Positions 21,061 to 29,162 of a stretch of 64,000 bases of DNA are shown here, one piece after another (position 1 is the first letter of the stretch; every line of letters begins with the position of its first letter). This DNA comes from JAXMCI01 sp046349435 (GTDB taxonomy: Bacteria; Pseudomonadota; Alphaproteobacteria; Dongiales; Dongiaceae): positions 273,610-337,609 of the forward strand of contig JAXMCI010000003.1 of NCBI GenBank assembly GCA_046349435.1, read 5' to 3'. The notes under the pieces were generated by a model. The model was not told the DNA's origin and did not search any database. It worked only from the letters and a program-made list of their open reading frames with translations. Position numbers and translations under genes: made by a program.

Positions 21061-22778
21061 CCCCGGCGCGCCCGGTCCGCGGCGTCGCGGGACCGGCCCG
21101 CTTCCTGCCGGTGCTGCAATGGCTGCCGGCCTACCGGCTGGCGTGGCTGCCGGCCGACCTCGCCGCCGGGCTCGCGCTCTGGGCGGTGATGGTGCCGGAG
21201 GGCATGGCCTATGCCGGCATCGTCGGCGTGCCGCCGATCATGGGTCTCTACACGCTGGTGCCGCCGCTCGTCGCCTATGCCCTGCTCGGCACCTCGCGGC
21301 GGCTGGTGGTCGGCCCCGACACCGCGACCGGGCTGATCTCGGCGCTGACCGTCGGCGCCGTCGCGGCGCACGGCAGCGCCGACTTCAACGCGCTGACCAG
21401 CACGCTCGCCGTGATGATCGGCGCGCTCTTCCTGGCGGTCGGCCTGCTGCGAATGGGATGGGTCGCCGCCTTCATCCCGACGCCGGTGATGCGCGGCTTC
21501 ATCGAGGGGCTGGTGCTGGTGACCATCATCGGCCAGGTGCCGCACCTGCTCGGCATCGCCGGCGGCTCGGGCAGCTTCTTCGACAAGCTGGCGGCCGTCC
21601 TGCGGAACCTGCCCGAGATGCGGGCCTTGCCGGCGCTGACGGGGCTGCTCTCGCTCGCCGCCATGCTGCTGATGCGCCGGCTGTCGCCGCGCCTGCCGGC
21701 CGCGCTGATCGTCGCCGCCGCCGCGACGATCGCGGTCGTGCTGCTGCGCGGCGCCGAAGCGGGGATCGACGTCGTCGGCACGCTGCCCTCCGGCATGCCG
21801 CACCTCGCGCTGCCGCGCCTCGATCCCGTCCTGCTGCGCGAGCTGGCGCCCGGCGCGCTCGCCATCGTGCTGCTCGGCTATGCCGAGGCGCTCGGCGCGG
21901 CCACCGCGGCGACCGAGGGCGACGAGACGATCGAGCCGAACCAGGAGCTGATCGCGCACGGGCCGGCTAACATCCTGAGCGGCCTCTTCGGCGGCTTCCT
22001 GGCGGTGGGCAGCCTGTCCAAGACCTCGGTCGCCATCTCGGCCGGCGGGCGCAGCCAGCTCGCCAACCTGATCGGCGCCGCGTTGTGCTTCCTCACCCTG
22101 CTCTGGCTGACGCCGCTGTTCCACGACATGCCGCATGCCGGGCTGGCGGCCATCGTCATCGCCGCGATGCTGCATCTGCAGAGGCCCGGCTACATCGTCG
22201 CGCTGGCCCGCCGCAGCCGCAGCGAGCTGGCGCTGGCCGCCATGGCGTTCGTCGGCGTGCTGTCGCTGGGCGTGCTGCAGGGCATCGGTCTCGGCGTCGC
22301 CCTGTCGCTGCTGATGGTCGTCTACCGCACCACCCACCCGAACGCCGCGGCGCTCGGCCAGATGCCGGGCGAGCAGTCCTATCGCGACCTGCGGCGCCAT
22401 CCGGAGGCGCGCACCTACCCCGGGCTGCTGATCTGGCGGCCGGGCGGCGACCTGTTCTTCGCCAGCATCGGGCGGGTGGCCAGCGACCTCGAGGCGGCGG
22501 TGGCCGCAGCCGTCCCGCGGCCGTCGCGGGTGCTGCTCGACGCCAGCTCGGTCGACTACGTCGACACCACCGCCTGCGACGCGCTGCTCAGGCTGATCGG
22601 CGCCCTGCGGGAGCGCGGGATCACGCTGGCGATGGCGCGGGTGCGCGACGAGGTCCGGGCGACGCTCGCGCGCTCGGGGGTCGAGGCCGCGCTCGGCCCG
22701 GGCGCGTTCTACGAGCGCATCACCGACGGGGTGCGCGCCTGGCAGAAGGCGCAGGCCATGGACGAGCCCGGCGCCTGA
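21057..22778 (+). CDS. SulP-family anion permease with STAS domain
   Basis: 573 residues from GTG 21057 in a GTGA overlap with the RND pump gene. SulP proteins transport sulfate, bicarbonate or dicarboxylates. Visible: the SulP signature region (GLALWAVMVPEGMAYAGIVG, PPIMGLYTLVPPLVAYALLG), about 10-12 membrane segments, and a C-terminal cytoplasmic STAS domain (LLDASSVDYVDTTACDALL). The substrate cannot be told from sequence. The four-base overlap suggests translation with the efflux operon; whether the function is linked is unknown. Confidence 0.92.
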   Translation: MTPARPVRGVAGPARFLPVLQWLPAYRLAWLPADLAAGLALWAVMVPEGMAYAGIVGVPPIMGLYTLVPPLVAYALLGTSRRLVVGPDTATGLISALTVGAVAAHGSADFNALTSTLAVMIGALFLAVGLLRMGWVAAFIPTPVMRGFIEGLVLVTIIGQVPHLLGIAGGSGSFFDKLAAVLRNLPEMRALPALTGLLSLAAMLLMRRLSPRLPAALIVAAAATIAVVLLRGAEAGIDVVGTLPSGMPHLALPRLDPVLLRELAPGALAIVLLGYAEALGAATAATEGDETIEPNQELIAHGPANILSGLFGGFLAVGSLSKTSVAISAGGRSQLANLIGAALCFLTLLWLTPLFHDMPHAGLAAIVIAAMLHLQRPGYIVALARRSRSELALAAMAFVGVLSLGVLQGIGLGVALSLLMVVYRTTHPNAAALGQMPGEQSYRDLRRHPEARTYPGLLIWRPGGDLFFASIGRVASDLEAAVAAAVPRPSRVLLDASSVDYVDTTACDALLRLIGALRERGITLAMARVRDEVRATLARSGVEAALGPGAFYERITDGVRAWQKAQAMDEPGA

Positions 22779-22787
22779 CGCCGCGGC

Positions 22788-23090
22788 TCAGCGATGGGCG
22801 TGGCGGTCGCCGTGCTCGCGCTTCTCGACGGTGTCGCGGCCGACCAGCTTGCTGAACAGGCTGTCCTCGTCATAGATCAGCGCCAGCTTGCGCTCCTCGA
22901 ACTCGGCGAAGAACTCGTCCCAGGAGATCTCGACGAGATGGCCGTGCTCGGAGTTGGGCGCCTTCGGGAACATGATGCGGATGATGCCGACATCGTCGCC
23001 CTTGTGGGTGCGGTCGACGGCGGCCGGCTTGCCGCCATGGGACTCGGCCCAGCGGCGGATGGTGTCGTGGTCGGTGGTGACCTCGGACAT
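22788..23090 (-). CDS. conserved hypothetical ~100-aa soluble protein
   Basis: 100 residues, ending 10 nt from the convergent SulP stop. The N-terminal pattern (SEVTTDHDTIRRWAESHGGKPAAV) and the central ISWDEFFAEFEERKLALIYDE match a small family found across alphaproteobacteria and sometimes misnamed as a glucan-branching enzyme; there is no such domain here. The tail is His/Arg-rich (EKREHGDRHAHR). It is soluble with no signal peptide. The function is unknown; the next gene, 75 nt upstream on the same strand, may be co-transcribed. Confidence 0.75.
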   Translation of the reverse strand: MSEVTTDHDTIRRWAESHGGKPAAVDRTHKGDDVGIIRIMFPKAPNSEHGHLVEISWDEFFAEFEERKLALIYDEDSLFSKLVGRDTVEKREHGDRHAHR

Positions 23091-23165
23091 GGCGAAACCT
23101 CGCGGCTGCGGTGCCTCGCCGAGGCAACCCGCCCGCGCCGTGGCGGGTTCCTGGGGCCGCCTTCG

Positions 23166-23498
23166 TCAGCGCGGCGTGCGGGCCGCGTCGCGCTCCGGGG
23201 CGAGCTCGTCGATGCGGCGGCCGAGCTCGACGTCCTCGTCGGTCAGCGCGCCGGCGCCGGAGACATCGAGCTCCTGGGTCATCAGCCGGATCTCCACCCG
23301 GTCGATATAGTTGAGGATCTCGGGATAGTGGCCGGCCCGCTCGCAGAGCAGCGCGACCTGGACGAGGAAGCCCCAGGCCTCGCGGAACGAGCTGAAGTGG
23401 AACGTCTTGTGCAACGCGTCGGCGTCCGGCACCTCGAGCCAGCCGCGCAGCGAGCGCAGCGCCGCCTGCCGTGCCGCGCCTTCCAGCCGGGTCGCCAT
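23166..23498 (-). CDS. pterin-4a-carbinolamine dehydratase-like (DCoH) protein, altered active site
   Basis: 110 residues from ATG 23498, supported by GGAGGAG a few nt upstream. The fold signature is clear: FHFSSFREAWGFLVQVALLCERAGHYPEI followed by a beta-strand and helix ending ELGRRIDEL. Active family members carry a His-His-Pro motif and a later Thr-His-Asp. Here these read GHYPE and TQE, so the second His of the pair and the later His are missing; only one His is kept. It may be a non-catalytic DCoH-like protein or a divergent enzyme. The C-terminus extends by about 15 charged residues. Confidence 0.8.
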   Translation of the reverse strand: MATRLEGAARQAALRSLRGWLEVPDADALHKTFHFSSFREAWGFLVQVALLCERAGHYPEILNYIDRVEIRLMTQELDVSGAGALTDEDVELGRRIDELAPERDAARTPR

Positions 23499-23635
23499 CG
23501 CCGCTCCTCCTGCCTTGCCCCACCGCCGGGCAAACAGCCGCGCCGGCGCGGCGTTCCCGATCGGCGTTGACGCGCGGGCCGGCGCCGGCCGAGGCTGGGG
23601 CCAATGCGACGGGGGGCGACGGGGGAGCGACATTC

Positions 23636-24154
23636 ATGATCGAGGTGCGGCTGGCCAAGATCGCGATGACGGCGTCGCTCGCCGCCTTCGCGCTGCTGGT
23701 GGCGATCGACAACGTCGTGGACTACGGCACCAACTACCTGTTCGTGCAGCATGTGCTCAGCATGGACACGATCTTCCCGGACAGCACGCTGAAGGGGCGC
23801 GCGGTCACCGCGCCGGCGCTGTGGCAGGCGGGCTATGCCCTGATCATTGCCGGCGAGGCGGCGACCGGCCTCTGCTTCGCCGCCGGCACCGTCGCGCTGC
23901 TCGGCCGGCTGCGCGCCCCGGCCGCGCTCTTCCAGCGCGCCAAGCGGCTCTGCCTGGCCGGGGCGGGCCTGGGATTCCTGGTCTGGTTCCTGGGATTCAT
24001 GGTGATCGGCGGCGAATGGTTCCAGATGTGGCAGTCGAGCACATGGAACGGCCAGCAGGCGGCCTTCCGCTTCTACGTCACGCTGCTCGCGGTCGCGATC
24101 TTCCTCAACCAGCCCGACGCCGAGCTGCCGGGAGCGGAAGCGCCACGGCGATGA
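23636..24154 (+). CDS. DUF2165-type integral membrane protein
   Basis: 172 residues from ATG 23636, preceded by GGGGGAGCG. Four hydrophobic segments are visible (ITALAAFALLVAIDN-like near 14-28, the ALWQAGYALIIAGEAATGL region, LAGAGLGFLVWFLGFMVIGG, and YVTLLAVAIFLNQ). The motifs DNVVDYGTNYLFVQHVLSMD and GGEWFQMWQSSTWNGQ are characteristic of DUF2165, a family of small inner-membrane proteins of unknown function. Its 3' end overlaps the convergent P-type ATPase gene by 50 bp. Confidence 0.88.
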   Translation: MIEVRLAKIAMTASLAAFALLVAIDNVVDYGTNYLFVQHVLSMDTIFPDSTLKGRAVTAPALWQAGYALIIAGEAATGLCFAAGTVALLGRLRAPAALFQRAKRLCLAGAGLGFLVWFLGFMVIGGEWFQMWQSSTWNGQQAAFRFYVTLLAVAIFLNQPDAELPGAEAPRR

Positions 24155-26750
24155 GCGCCGGCGCCAGGCTGGCCGCCAGCACCACCGCCCACATGACCGG
24201 CGTCGGCGCCGCCAGCCCGAGCACGGCGGCGAGCGGCGGCAGCCAGGTCGCGGCCAGCAGCAGCCCGACGCAGAGCGCGACCGCCGCCCAGACCCAGGGG
24301 TTGCAGATGACCTCGTTGCGCCAGCGCGAGGCGCCGGGATCGCGCATCGCCAGCGCCTGCCAGAGCTGGCCGAGCGCCAGCGTCAGGAAGGTGACGGTCA
24401 CCGTCTCCGTCCGGCCCAGCCCGAGCCCGTAGCGCGCCGCCGCCCAGGCGGCGAAGCCGGCGGCGGTCAGCAGCAGGCCCTGGCGCAGCACGAAGCGCCA
24501 CTGCGCCGGCCCGACGATCGGCTCGCCCGGCGGCCGCGGCGGCCGCGCCAGCACGGCGCGGTCGCCCGCGACCAGCGCCAGCGCGAAGGCCGGGAAGACG
24601 TCGGTCACCAGGTTGAGGAAGAGGATCTGCAGGGGCAGGATCGGCAGCGGCAGGCCGCCGGTCAGCGCCAGCCCGACTACCAGCACCTCGCTCAGGTTGC
24701 AGGCCAGCAGGTATGTCGTGAAGCGGCGCAGGTTGTCGAAGATGACGCGGCCCTCGGCGATCGCCGCGACGATGCTGGGGAAGGCGTCGTCCTGCAGCAC
24801 CATGGCGGCCGCCTGGCGCGCCACGTCGGTGCCCCGCCGGCCCATGGCGATGCCGATATCGGCCTGCTTCAGGGCCGGCGCGTCGTTGACCCCGTCGCCG
24901 GTCATCGCCACCACCGCGCCGGCCGCCTGGTGGGCGCGGACCAGCGCCAGCTTGTCGGCCGGCGCCACCCGGGCGAAGAGCGGCGCGGCGAGCAGCGCCG
25001 CGGGCGCGGTGGTGGCCAGCGCGCGGCCCTCGACGACGTCCGTGCCCGCGGGCGCCAGCCCGACCGCCCGGCCGATCGCCAGCGCCGTCACCGCATGGTC
25101 GCCGGTGACCATGACGACGCGGATGCCGGCGGCGCGGCAGGCGGCGATCGCCGCCGGCACGTCCGGCCGCGGCGGGTCCTCGAGCCCGGCGAGGCCGAGC
25201 AGCGTCAGGGCTTCGGGGACCGCCGGCGGCACGGCGCCCGCGCCGCGCGCCCCGGCCAGCGCCAGCACGCGCAGCCCGTCGGCGCCGAGCGCGGCGGCGC
25301 GCTCCAGCCAGAGGCCGCGCCCGGCCGCGTCCAGCCCGGCGCAGCCGGCGAGCACCGCCTCGGGCGCACCCTTGACGGCGACCCGCCAGCCATCGCCGGC
25401 CTGGTGGAAGGTCGCCATCAGCTTGGTGGCGCTGTCGAAGGGCAGCTCGCGGACCTCCGGCCAGGCGGCGAGGAGAGCCTCGCGCTCGAGCCCGGCGGCG
25501 CGGGCGGCGCGCAGCAGCGCCACCTCCATCGGGTCGCCGCTGTCCTCGCCCTCGCCGGCGGCCAGGCCGGCGTTGCTGCACAGCGCCGCCGCCTCGAGCA
25601 GCGCCCGTGCGCCCGCGCCTTCGGCGCCGCCCTCGACCGGCAGCGCCACGACGTCTTCCGGCAGCCAGAGGCGGCGCAGCGTCATCCGGTTCTCGGTCAG
25701 CGTCCCGGTCTTGTCGGTCAGGATCACGGTGGTGGCGCCGAGCGTCTCGACCGCGGCGAGCCGCTCGATCAGCGCGTGCTGGCGGGCCATCCGCCAGATG
25801 CCGCGGGCCAGCGCCAGCGTGGCGACGACCGGCAGCCCTTCGGGAATCGCCGCGACGGCCAGCGCGATCGCCGCCTCGACGACGTCGAAGGCGGGCTGGC
25901 CGCGGCCCAGCCCGGCGAGCGCGATGGCGAGCGCCAGGCCGAGGGTGAGCCAGAGCAGCTGGCCGGAGAGCCGGGCGAGCCGGGCCTCGAGCGGCGAGGC
26001 CTCCGGCGCCGCCTGCGCGACCATCCCGGCGATGCGGCCGAGCTCGGTGGCCGCGCCGGTCGCCGTCACCACCCCGGTGCCGCTGCCGCGGGTGACCAGC
26101 GTGCCGCGGTAAAGCATCGAGCGGCGGTCGCCGAGCGGCGCGTCGGCGGCGACCGGCGCGGTGTCCTTGTCGACCGGCACCGATTCGCCGGTGAGCGCCG
26201 ATTCGTCGGCCGCCAGCGCCGCCGCCTCGATCAGCCGCAGATCGGCGGCGACCGCGTCGCCGCCCTCGAGCTGGACGACGTCGCCGGGAACCAGCGTCTC
26301 GGCGGGCACGGTGGCGAGGCGGCCGTCGCGGCGGACCCGCGCGGCCTGCCGCCCGAGCCCGCGCAGCGCCTCCATCGACCGCGTCGCCTTCAGCTCGGTG
26401 ACGAAGCCGATCGCCGCGTTGAGGCCGAGCACGACGGCGATGGCCGCCGCTTCCTCGATCTCGCCGACATAGAGGGCGATCGCCGCCGCGGCGGCGAGCA
26501 GCCCGGCGACCGGGCTCCTGAACTGGTGCAGCAGCAGCGGCAGCAGCCGCGCGGCCGCCCGGCCCGCCACCTCGTTGGGGCCGCAGCGCGCCAAGCGGCG
26601 CGCCGCCTCGGCCGCCGCGAGGCCGGCGGCGGGGTCGACCTGCAGGGCCGCCACCACCCGCTCGGCCGCGAGGGCGTGGGCCTGCTCGACCGGTGCTGTC
26701 GCCTCGACCGGGCCTGCCGCCTCGACCGGGCCTGCCGCCTCGACCGTCAT
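24105..26750 (-). CDS. cation-transporting P-type ATPase (Ca2+/Mn2+-type P2)
   Basis: 881 residues. It pumps cations across the inner membrane using ATP. Order: cation-ATPase N-terminal domain (VVAALQVDPAAGLAAAEAARRL), actuator domain with LTGESVPVDKD, TM4 with AAIPEGLPVVATLALARG, phosphorylation motif DKTGTLTENRMT (Asp about 346), KGAPE nucleotide-binding loop, hinge TGDGVNDAPALKQADIG, and TM5/TM6 ligands in CNLSEV and LNLVTDVFPAFAL. These keep the Asn, Glu, Thr and Asp expected for Ca2+ binding, so Ca2+ or Mn2+ is likelier than Na+/K+. The extreme N-terminus is a VEAAGP repeat encoded by an 18-bp tandem repeat. It overlaps the DUF2165 gene tail-to-tail. Confidence 0.93.
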   Translation of the reverse strand: MTVEAAGPVEAAGPVEATAPVEQAHALAAERVVAALQVDPAAGLAAAEAARRLARCGPNEVAGRAAARLLPLLLHQFRSPVAGLLAAAAAIALYVGEIEEAAAIAVVLGLNAAIGFVTELKATRSMEALRGLGRQAARVRRDGRLATVPAETLVPGDVVQLEGGDAVAADLRLIEAAALAADESALTGESVPVDKDTAPVAADAPLGDRRSMLYRGTLVTRGSGTGVVTATGAATELGRIAGMVAQAAPEASPLEARLARLSGQLLWLTLGLALAIALAGLGRGQPAFDVVEAAIALAVAAIPEGLPVVATLALARGIWRMARQHALIERLAAVETLGATTVILTDKTGTLTENRMTLRRLWLPEDVVALPVEGGAEGAGARALLEAAALCSNAGLAAGEGEDSGDPMEVALLRAARAAGLEREALLAAWPEVRELPFDSATKLMATFHQAGDGWRVAVKGAPEAVLAGCAGLDAAGRGLWLERAAALGADGLRVLALAGARGAGAVPPAVPEALTLLGLAGLEDPPRPDVPAAIAACRAAGIRVVMVTGDHAVTALAIGRAVGLAPAGTDVVEGRALATTAPAALLAAPLFARVAPADKLALVRAHQAAGAVVAMTGDGVNDAPALKQADIGIAMGRRGTDVARQAAAMVLQDDAFPSIVAAIAEGRVIFDNLRRFTTYLLACNLSEVLVVGLALTGGLPLPILPLQILFLNLVTDVFPAFALALVAGDRAVLARPPRPPGEPIVGPAQWRFVLRQGLLLTAAGFAAWAAARYGLGLGRTETVTVTFLTLALGQLWQALAMRDPGASRWRNEVICNPWVWAAVALCVGLLLAATWLPPLAAVLGLAAPTPVMWAVVLAASLAPALIAVALPLPAARRRAG
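26693..26746. repeat. 18-bp tandem repeat in P-type ATPase N-terminus
   Basis: Three adjacent copies, two near-identical and one diverged, of an 18-bp unit containing CCTCGACCGGGCCTG encode VEAAGP-type hexapeptides at residues 3-20 of the ATPase. In-frame units of this kind can change in number without breaking the gene. Confidence 0.75.
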
Positions 26751-26818
26751 CTCCGCCCCGGCATGAGGGTGCCGCCCCCGCGATGGACGCGCGGGCGAGG
26801 GGTTCCTACGATAGCACC

Positions 26819-27244
26819 ATGGAGATGACGGCCACGGCGATCATCGCCCGGCTCGGGTTGCAGCCGCACCCCGAGGGCGGGCACTTCCGCGAGACCTGGC
26901 GCGACCGGCCGGCGGGCGGCGGCCGCGGCGCCGGCACTGCGATCTACTACCTGCTGGCGCGCGGCGAGCGTTCCGGCTGGCACCGCGTCGACGCGGCGGA
27001 GATCTGGCACTGGTACGCCGGCGCGCCGCTGGCGCTGTCGATCGCCGAGCCGGGCCGGCCGGCCGCCGCGGTCACGCTCGGCAACGACCTCGCGGCCGGC
27101 CAGCAGCCGCAGGCGCTGGTGCCGCCGGGCGCCTGGCAGGGCGCCGCGAGCCTGGGCGACTGGACGCTGGTCGGCTGCACGGTCTCCCCGGCCTTCGAGT
27201 TCGCCGGCTTCGAGCTCGCCCCGCCCGGCTGGATGCCGGGCTGA
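26819..27244 (+). CDS. cupin family protein (DUF985/cupin_5)
   Basis: 141 residues from ATG 26819. Signatures of the cupin_5 group: IIARLGLQPHPEGGHFRETW, AIYYLLARGERSGWHRVDAAEIWHWY, PLALSI, a hydrophobic strand before LVPPGAWQ, and LVGCTVSPAFEFAGFEL. The cupin metal-site pattern is partly visible as HRVDAAEIWHW. These proteins are soluble beta-barrels; their reaction is generally unknown. It is divergent from the P-type ATPase, 68 nt apart. Confidence 0.9.
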   Translation: MEMTATAIIARLGLQPHPEGGHFRETWRDRPAGGGRGAGTAIYYLLARGERSGWHRVDAAEIWHWYAGAPLALSIAEPGRPAAAVTLGNDLAAGQQPQALVPPGAWQGAASLGDWTLVGCTVSPAFEFAGFELAPPGWMPG

Positions 27245-27312
27245 GGACGCTAACCGCCTCCTTCGTCTGCCGGGTAAGCTCCCGGACGACGCACGAGCAG
27301 AGGTGGCGACCA

Positions 27313-27744
27313 ATGCTGCATCGACTCCTGCTGATGGCGGCGCTGCTGCTGCCGGTCGAGGTGCTGGCGCGCGACGGCGCCCACGTCGCCTCCGGCACCG
27401 ACATCCCGAGCATCACGATGGACCCGGAGTACAGCGCCGGCCACGACCGCTACCATACCGACTTCTACGAGAACCTGGTCACCCCCGGCGGCGATGGCTG
27501 CTGCGGCTACCTCGACTGCCATCCGGTGCGCCGGGAGGATGTGCGCATCGCGCCGGACGGCAGCCTGGAGATCCGCACGCATCGCTGGCCGCAGGTCGGC
27601 GAAGCCAGGCCGCCGGAGAAGGTCTGGCGGCGGGTGCTGCCCGAGCAGATCCTGCCGGTGCCCTCGCCCGACGACGGCGTACATGCCTGCACGCGGCCGT
27701 TCGACGGCACCATCATGTGCGTGACTCTCCCCAGCAACAGCTAG
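27313..27744 (+). CDS. exported Cys-containing hypothetical protein
   Basis: 143 residues. The N-terminus (MLHRLLLMAALLLPVEVLARDG) is a signal peptide with likely cleavage near VLA|RDG. The mature part has a CCGYLDCHP cluster at about 58-66 and two more Cys near HACTRPFDGTIMCV, so disulfides or metal binding are plausible. No family is recognised with confidence. It is followed directly by a palindromic repeat element. Confidence 0.7.
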   Translation: MLHRLLLMAALLLPVEVLARDGAHVASGTDIPSITMDPEYSAGHDRYHTDFYENLVTPGGDGCCGYLDCHPVRREDVRIAPDGSLEIRTHRWPQVGEARPPEKVWRRVLPEQILPVPSPDDGVHACTRPFDGTIMCVTLPSNS

Positions 27745-27757
27745 GGCCGCCCCCCTT

Positions 27758-27831
27758 TGTCATGCCCGGGCTTGACCCGGGCATCCAGCTTGCGGCAGCC
27801 CTGGATTGCCGGCTCAAGCCCGGCAATGACA
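27758..27831. repeat. REP-like palindromic element
   Basis: The outer ends TGTCATGCC and GGCAATGACA are inverted, and each half is itself a hairpin: TGCCCGGG-CTTGAC-CCGGGCA on the left and TTGCCGG-CTCAAG-CCCGGCAA on the right. This is the TGTCAT...ATGACA class of dispersed intergenic repeats common in alphaproteobacteria; a related element is at 58290-58370. Confidence 0.8.
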
Positions 27832-27928
27832 GGATTGAGCGTCAGCCACGGCAAGTCTGCGTCACCAGCTACGCCACCCCGCTTTGGCGGGCGGCCTGGT
27901 GATTCCGGCTCGGATCGCAGGCCGTCCG

Positions 27929-28396
27929 TCACTGCCGCCAGGGCATGACCGGCACGCTCGACACGCTGTTCATCGGCGAGCCTTCGACCACCTTGGTGCT
28001 GTAGGCGAGGTAGACCAGCGTGTTGCGCTGCTTGTCGTAGAAGCGCACGACGCGCGTCGCCTTGAAGATGATCGAGGTGCGCTCGCTGAACACCTCCTGC
28101 TGCTCGGGCAGCCGGGCGGGCAGGGTGATCGGGCCGACCTGGCGGCAGGCCAGCGAGAAGCGCGAGGGGTCCTCGGCCAGCCCGAGCCCGCCCTTGACCC
28201 CGCCGGTGCGGGCCTGGCTGACATGGCAGGTGACGCCCGGCACGCCGGGATCGTCGAACGCCTCGATGCAGACCTTGTCGTTCGGCCCGACCAGCCGGAA
28301 GGTGGTCGAGACGCAGCCGATCTCGTCGGCCGCCGCAGGATGCGGCCGGCCGGCCAGCAGCAGCAATCCGAGCAGGGCGAGGGCGATGACGCGCAT
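27929..28396 (-). CDS. creA: CreA family exported protein
   Basis: 155 residues with a signal peptide (MRVIALALLGLLLLAG, cleavage near AAA|DEIG). The mature protein matches CreA: EIGCVSTTFRLVGPNDKVCIEAFDDPGVPGVTCHVSQARTGG in pieces, then ARTGGVKGGLGLAEDPS and SIIFKATRVVRFYDKQRNTLVYLAYS. CreA is a conserved periplasmic protein of unknown function, in enterobacteria located near creBCD but here isolated. Three Cys are near the N-terminus and one in SLACRQVGP. Confidence 0.93.
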   Translation of the reverse strand: MRVIALALLGLLLLAGRPHPAAADEIGCVSTTFRLVGPNDKVCIEAFDDPGVPGVTCHVSQARTGGVKGGLGLAEDPSRFSLACRQVGPITLPARLPEQQEVFSERTSIIFKATRVVRFYDKQRNTLVYLAYSTKVVEGSPMNSVSSVPVMPWRQ

Positions 28397-28463
28397 GGGC
28401 TCTCCTCCGAGGGGCGCAGAGAAGATGGGGAGCGCCGCGTCGCTGCGGAAGGGTGCCGCCGTG

Positions 28464-29162
28464 CTACACGCCGAGATGGCGCCGCAGCAGCTCAGGCTGG
28501 CTCTTCAGCTCCGCCGCCGATCCTTCATGCGCGATATGGCCGTTGTTGATGATGTAGACCCGGCTGGCGAGCGCCAGCGTCGCCGCCAAGTTCTGCTCGA
28601 CCAGCACGATCGTCTGGCCCGCATCGGCGAGCTCGCGGCAGGTCCGCACCAGATCGTGCACGATGACCGGCGCCAGCCCTTCGAACGGCTCGTCGAGCAG
28701 GACGATCTTCGGATCCCGCACCAGCGCCCGGGCGATGGCAAGCATCTGCTGCTCGCCGCCCGAGAGATTGGCGCCGCGGCTGGTGCGGCGCTCGTGCAGT
28801 CGCGGGAACATGCCGTAGATGCGCTCCAGCGGCCATCGGCTCGCCGCGGTCAGGCCGGCGAGGATGATGTTCTCCTCCACGGTCAGGGTGCCGAAGATGC
28901 GCCGGTTCTCGTGCACCAGCTGCATGCCGAGCCGCGCGATGCCGTGCGCCTTCCGGCCGGCCAGCTCGACGCCGTCGAGCCTGATCGAGCCCGAGCGCGG
29001 CCGCACTACGCCCATCAGGCTGTTCAGCGTGGTGCTCTTGCCGGCGCCGTTGCGCCCGAGCAGCGCCACCACCTCGTGCTTCTCGACCCGGAGGCCGATG
29101 TCGAACAGGATGTGGCTGTCGCCGTAGTAGCTGTTCAGCCCGGTGACCTCGAGAAGGCTCAT
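28464..29162 (-). CDS. livF: branched-chain amino-acid-type ABC transporter ATPase (LivF)
   Basis: 232 residues from ATG 29162, overlapping the upstream gene by ATGA. Walker A is GRNGAGKST (about 36-44), the signature is LSGGEQQML, and Walker B is KIVLLDEPFEGLAP. Length and the ending (AAELKSQPELLRRHLGV) are typical of LivF. It energises uptake with the LivG half fused to the permease next door. Last gene of a leftward four-gene operon. Confidence 0.94.
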   Translation of the reverse strand: MSLLEVTGLNSYYGDSHILFDIGLRVEKHEVVALLGRNGAGKSTTLNSLMGVVRPRSGSIRLDGVELAGRKAHGIARLGMQLVHENRRIFGTLTVEENIILAGLTAASRWPLERIYGMFPRLHERRTSRGANLSGGEQQMLAIARALVRDPKIVLLDEPFEGLAPVIVHDLVRTCRELADAGQTIVLVEQNLAATLALASRVYIINNGHIAHEGSAAELKSQPELLRRHLGV

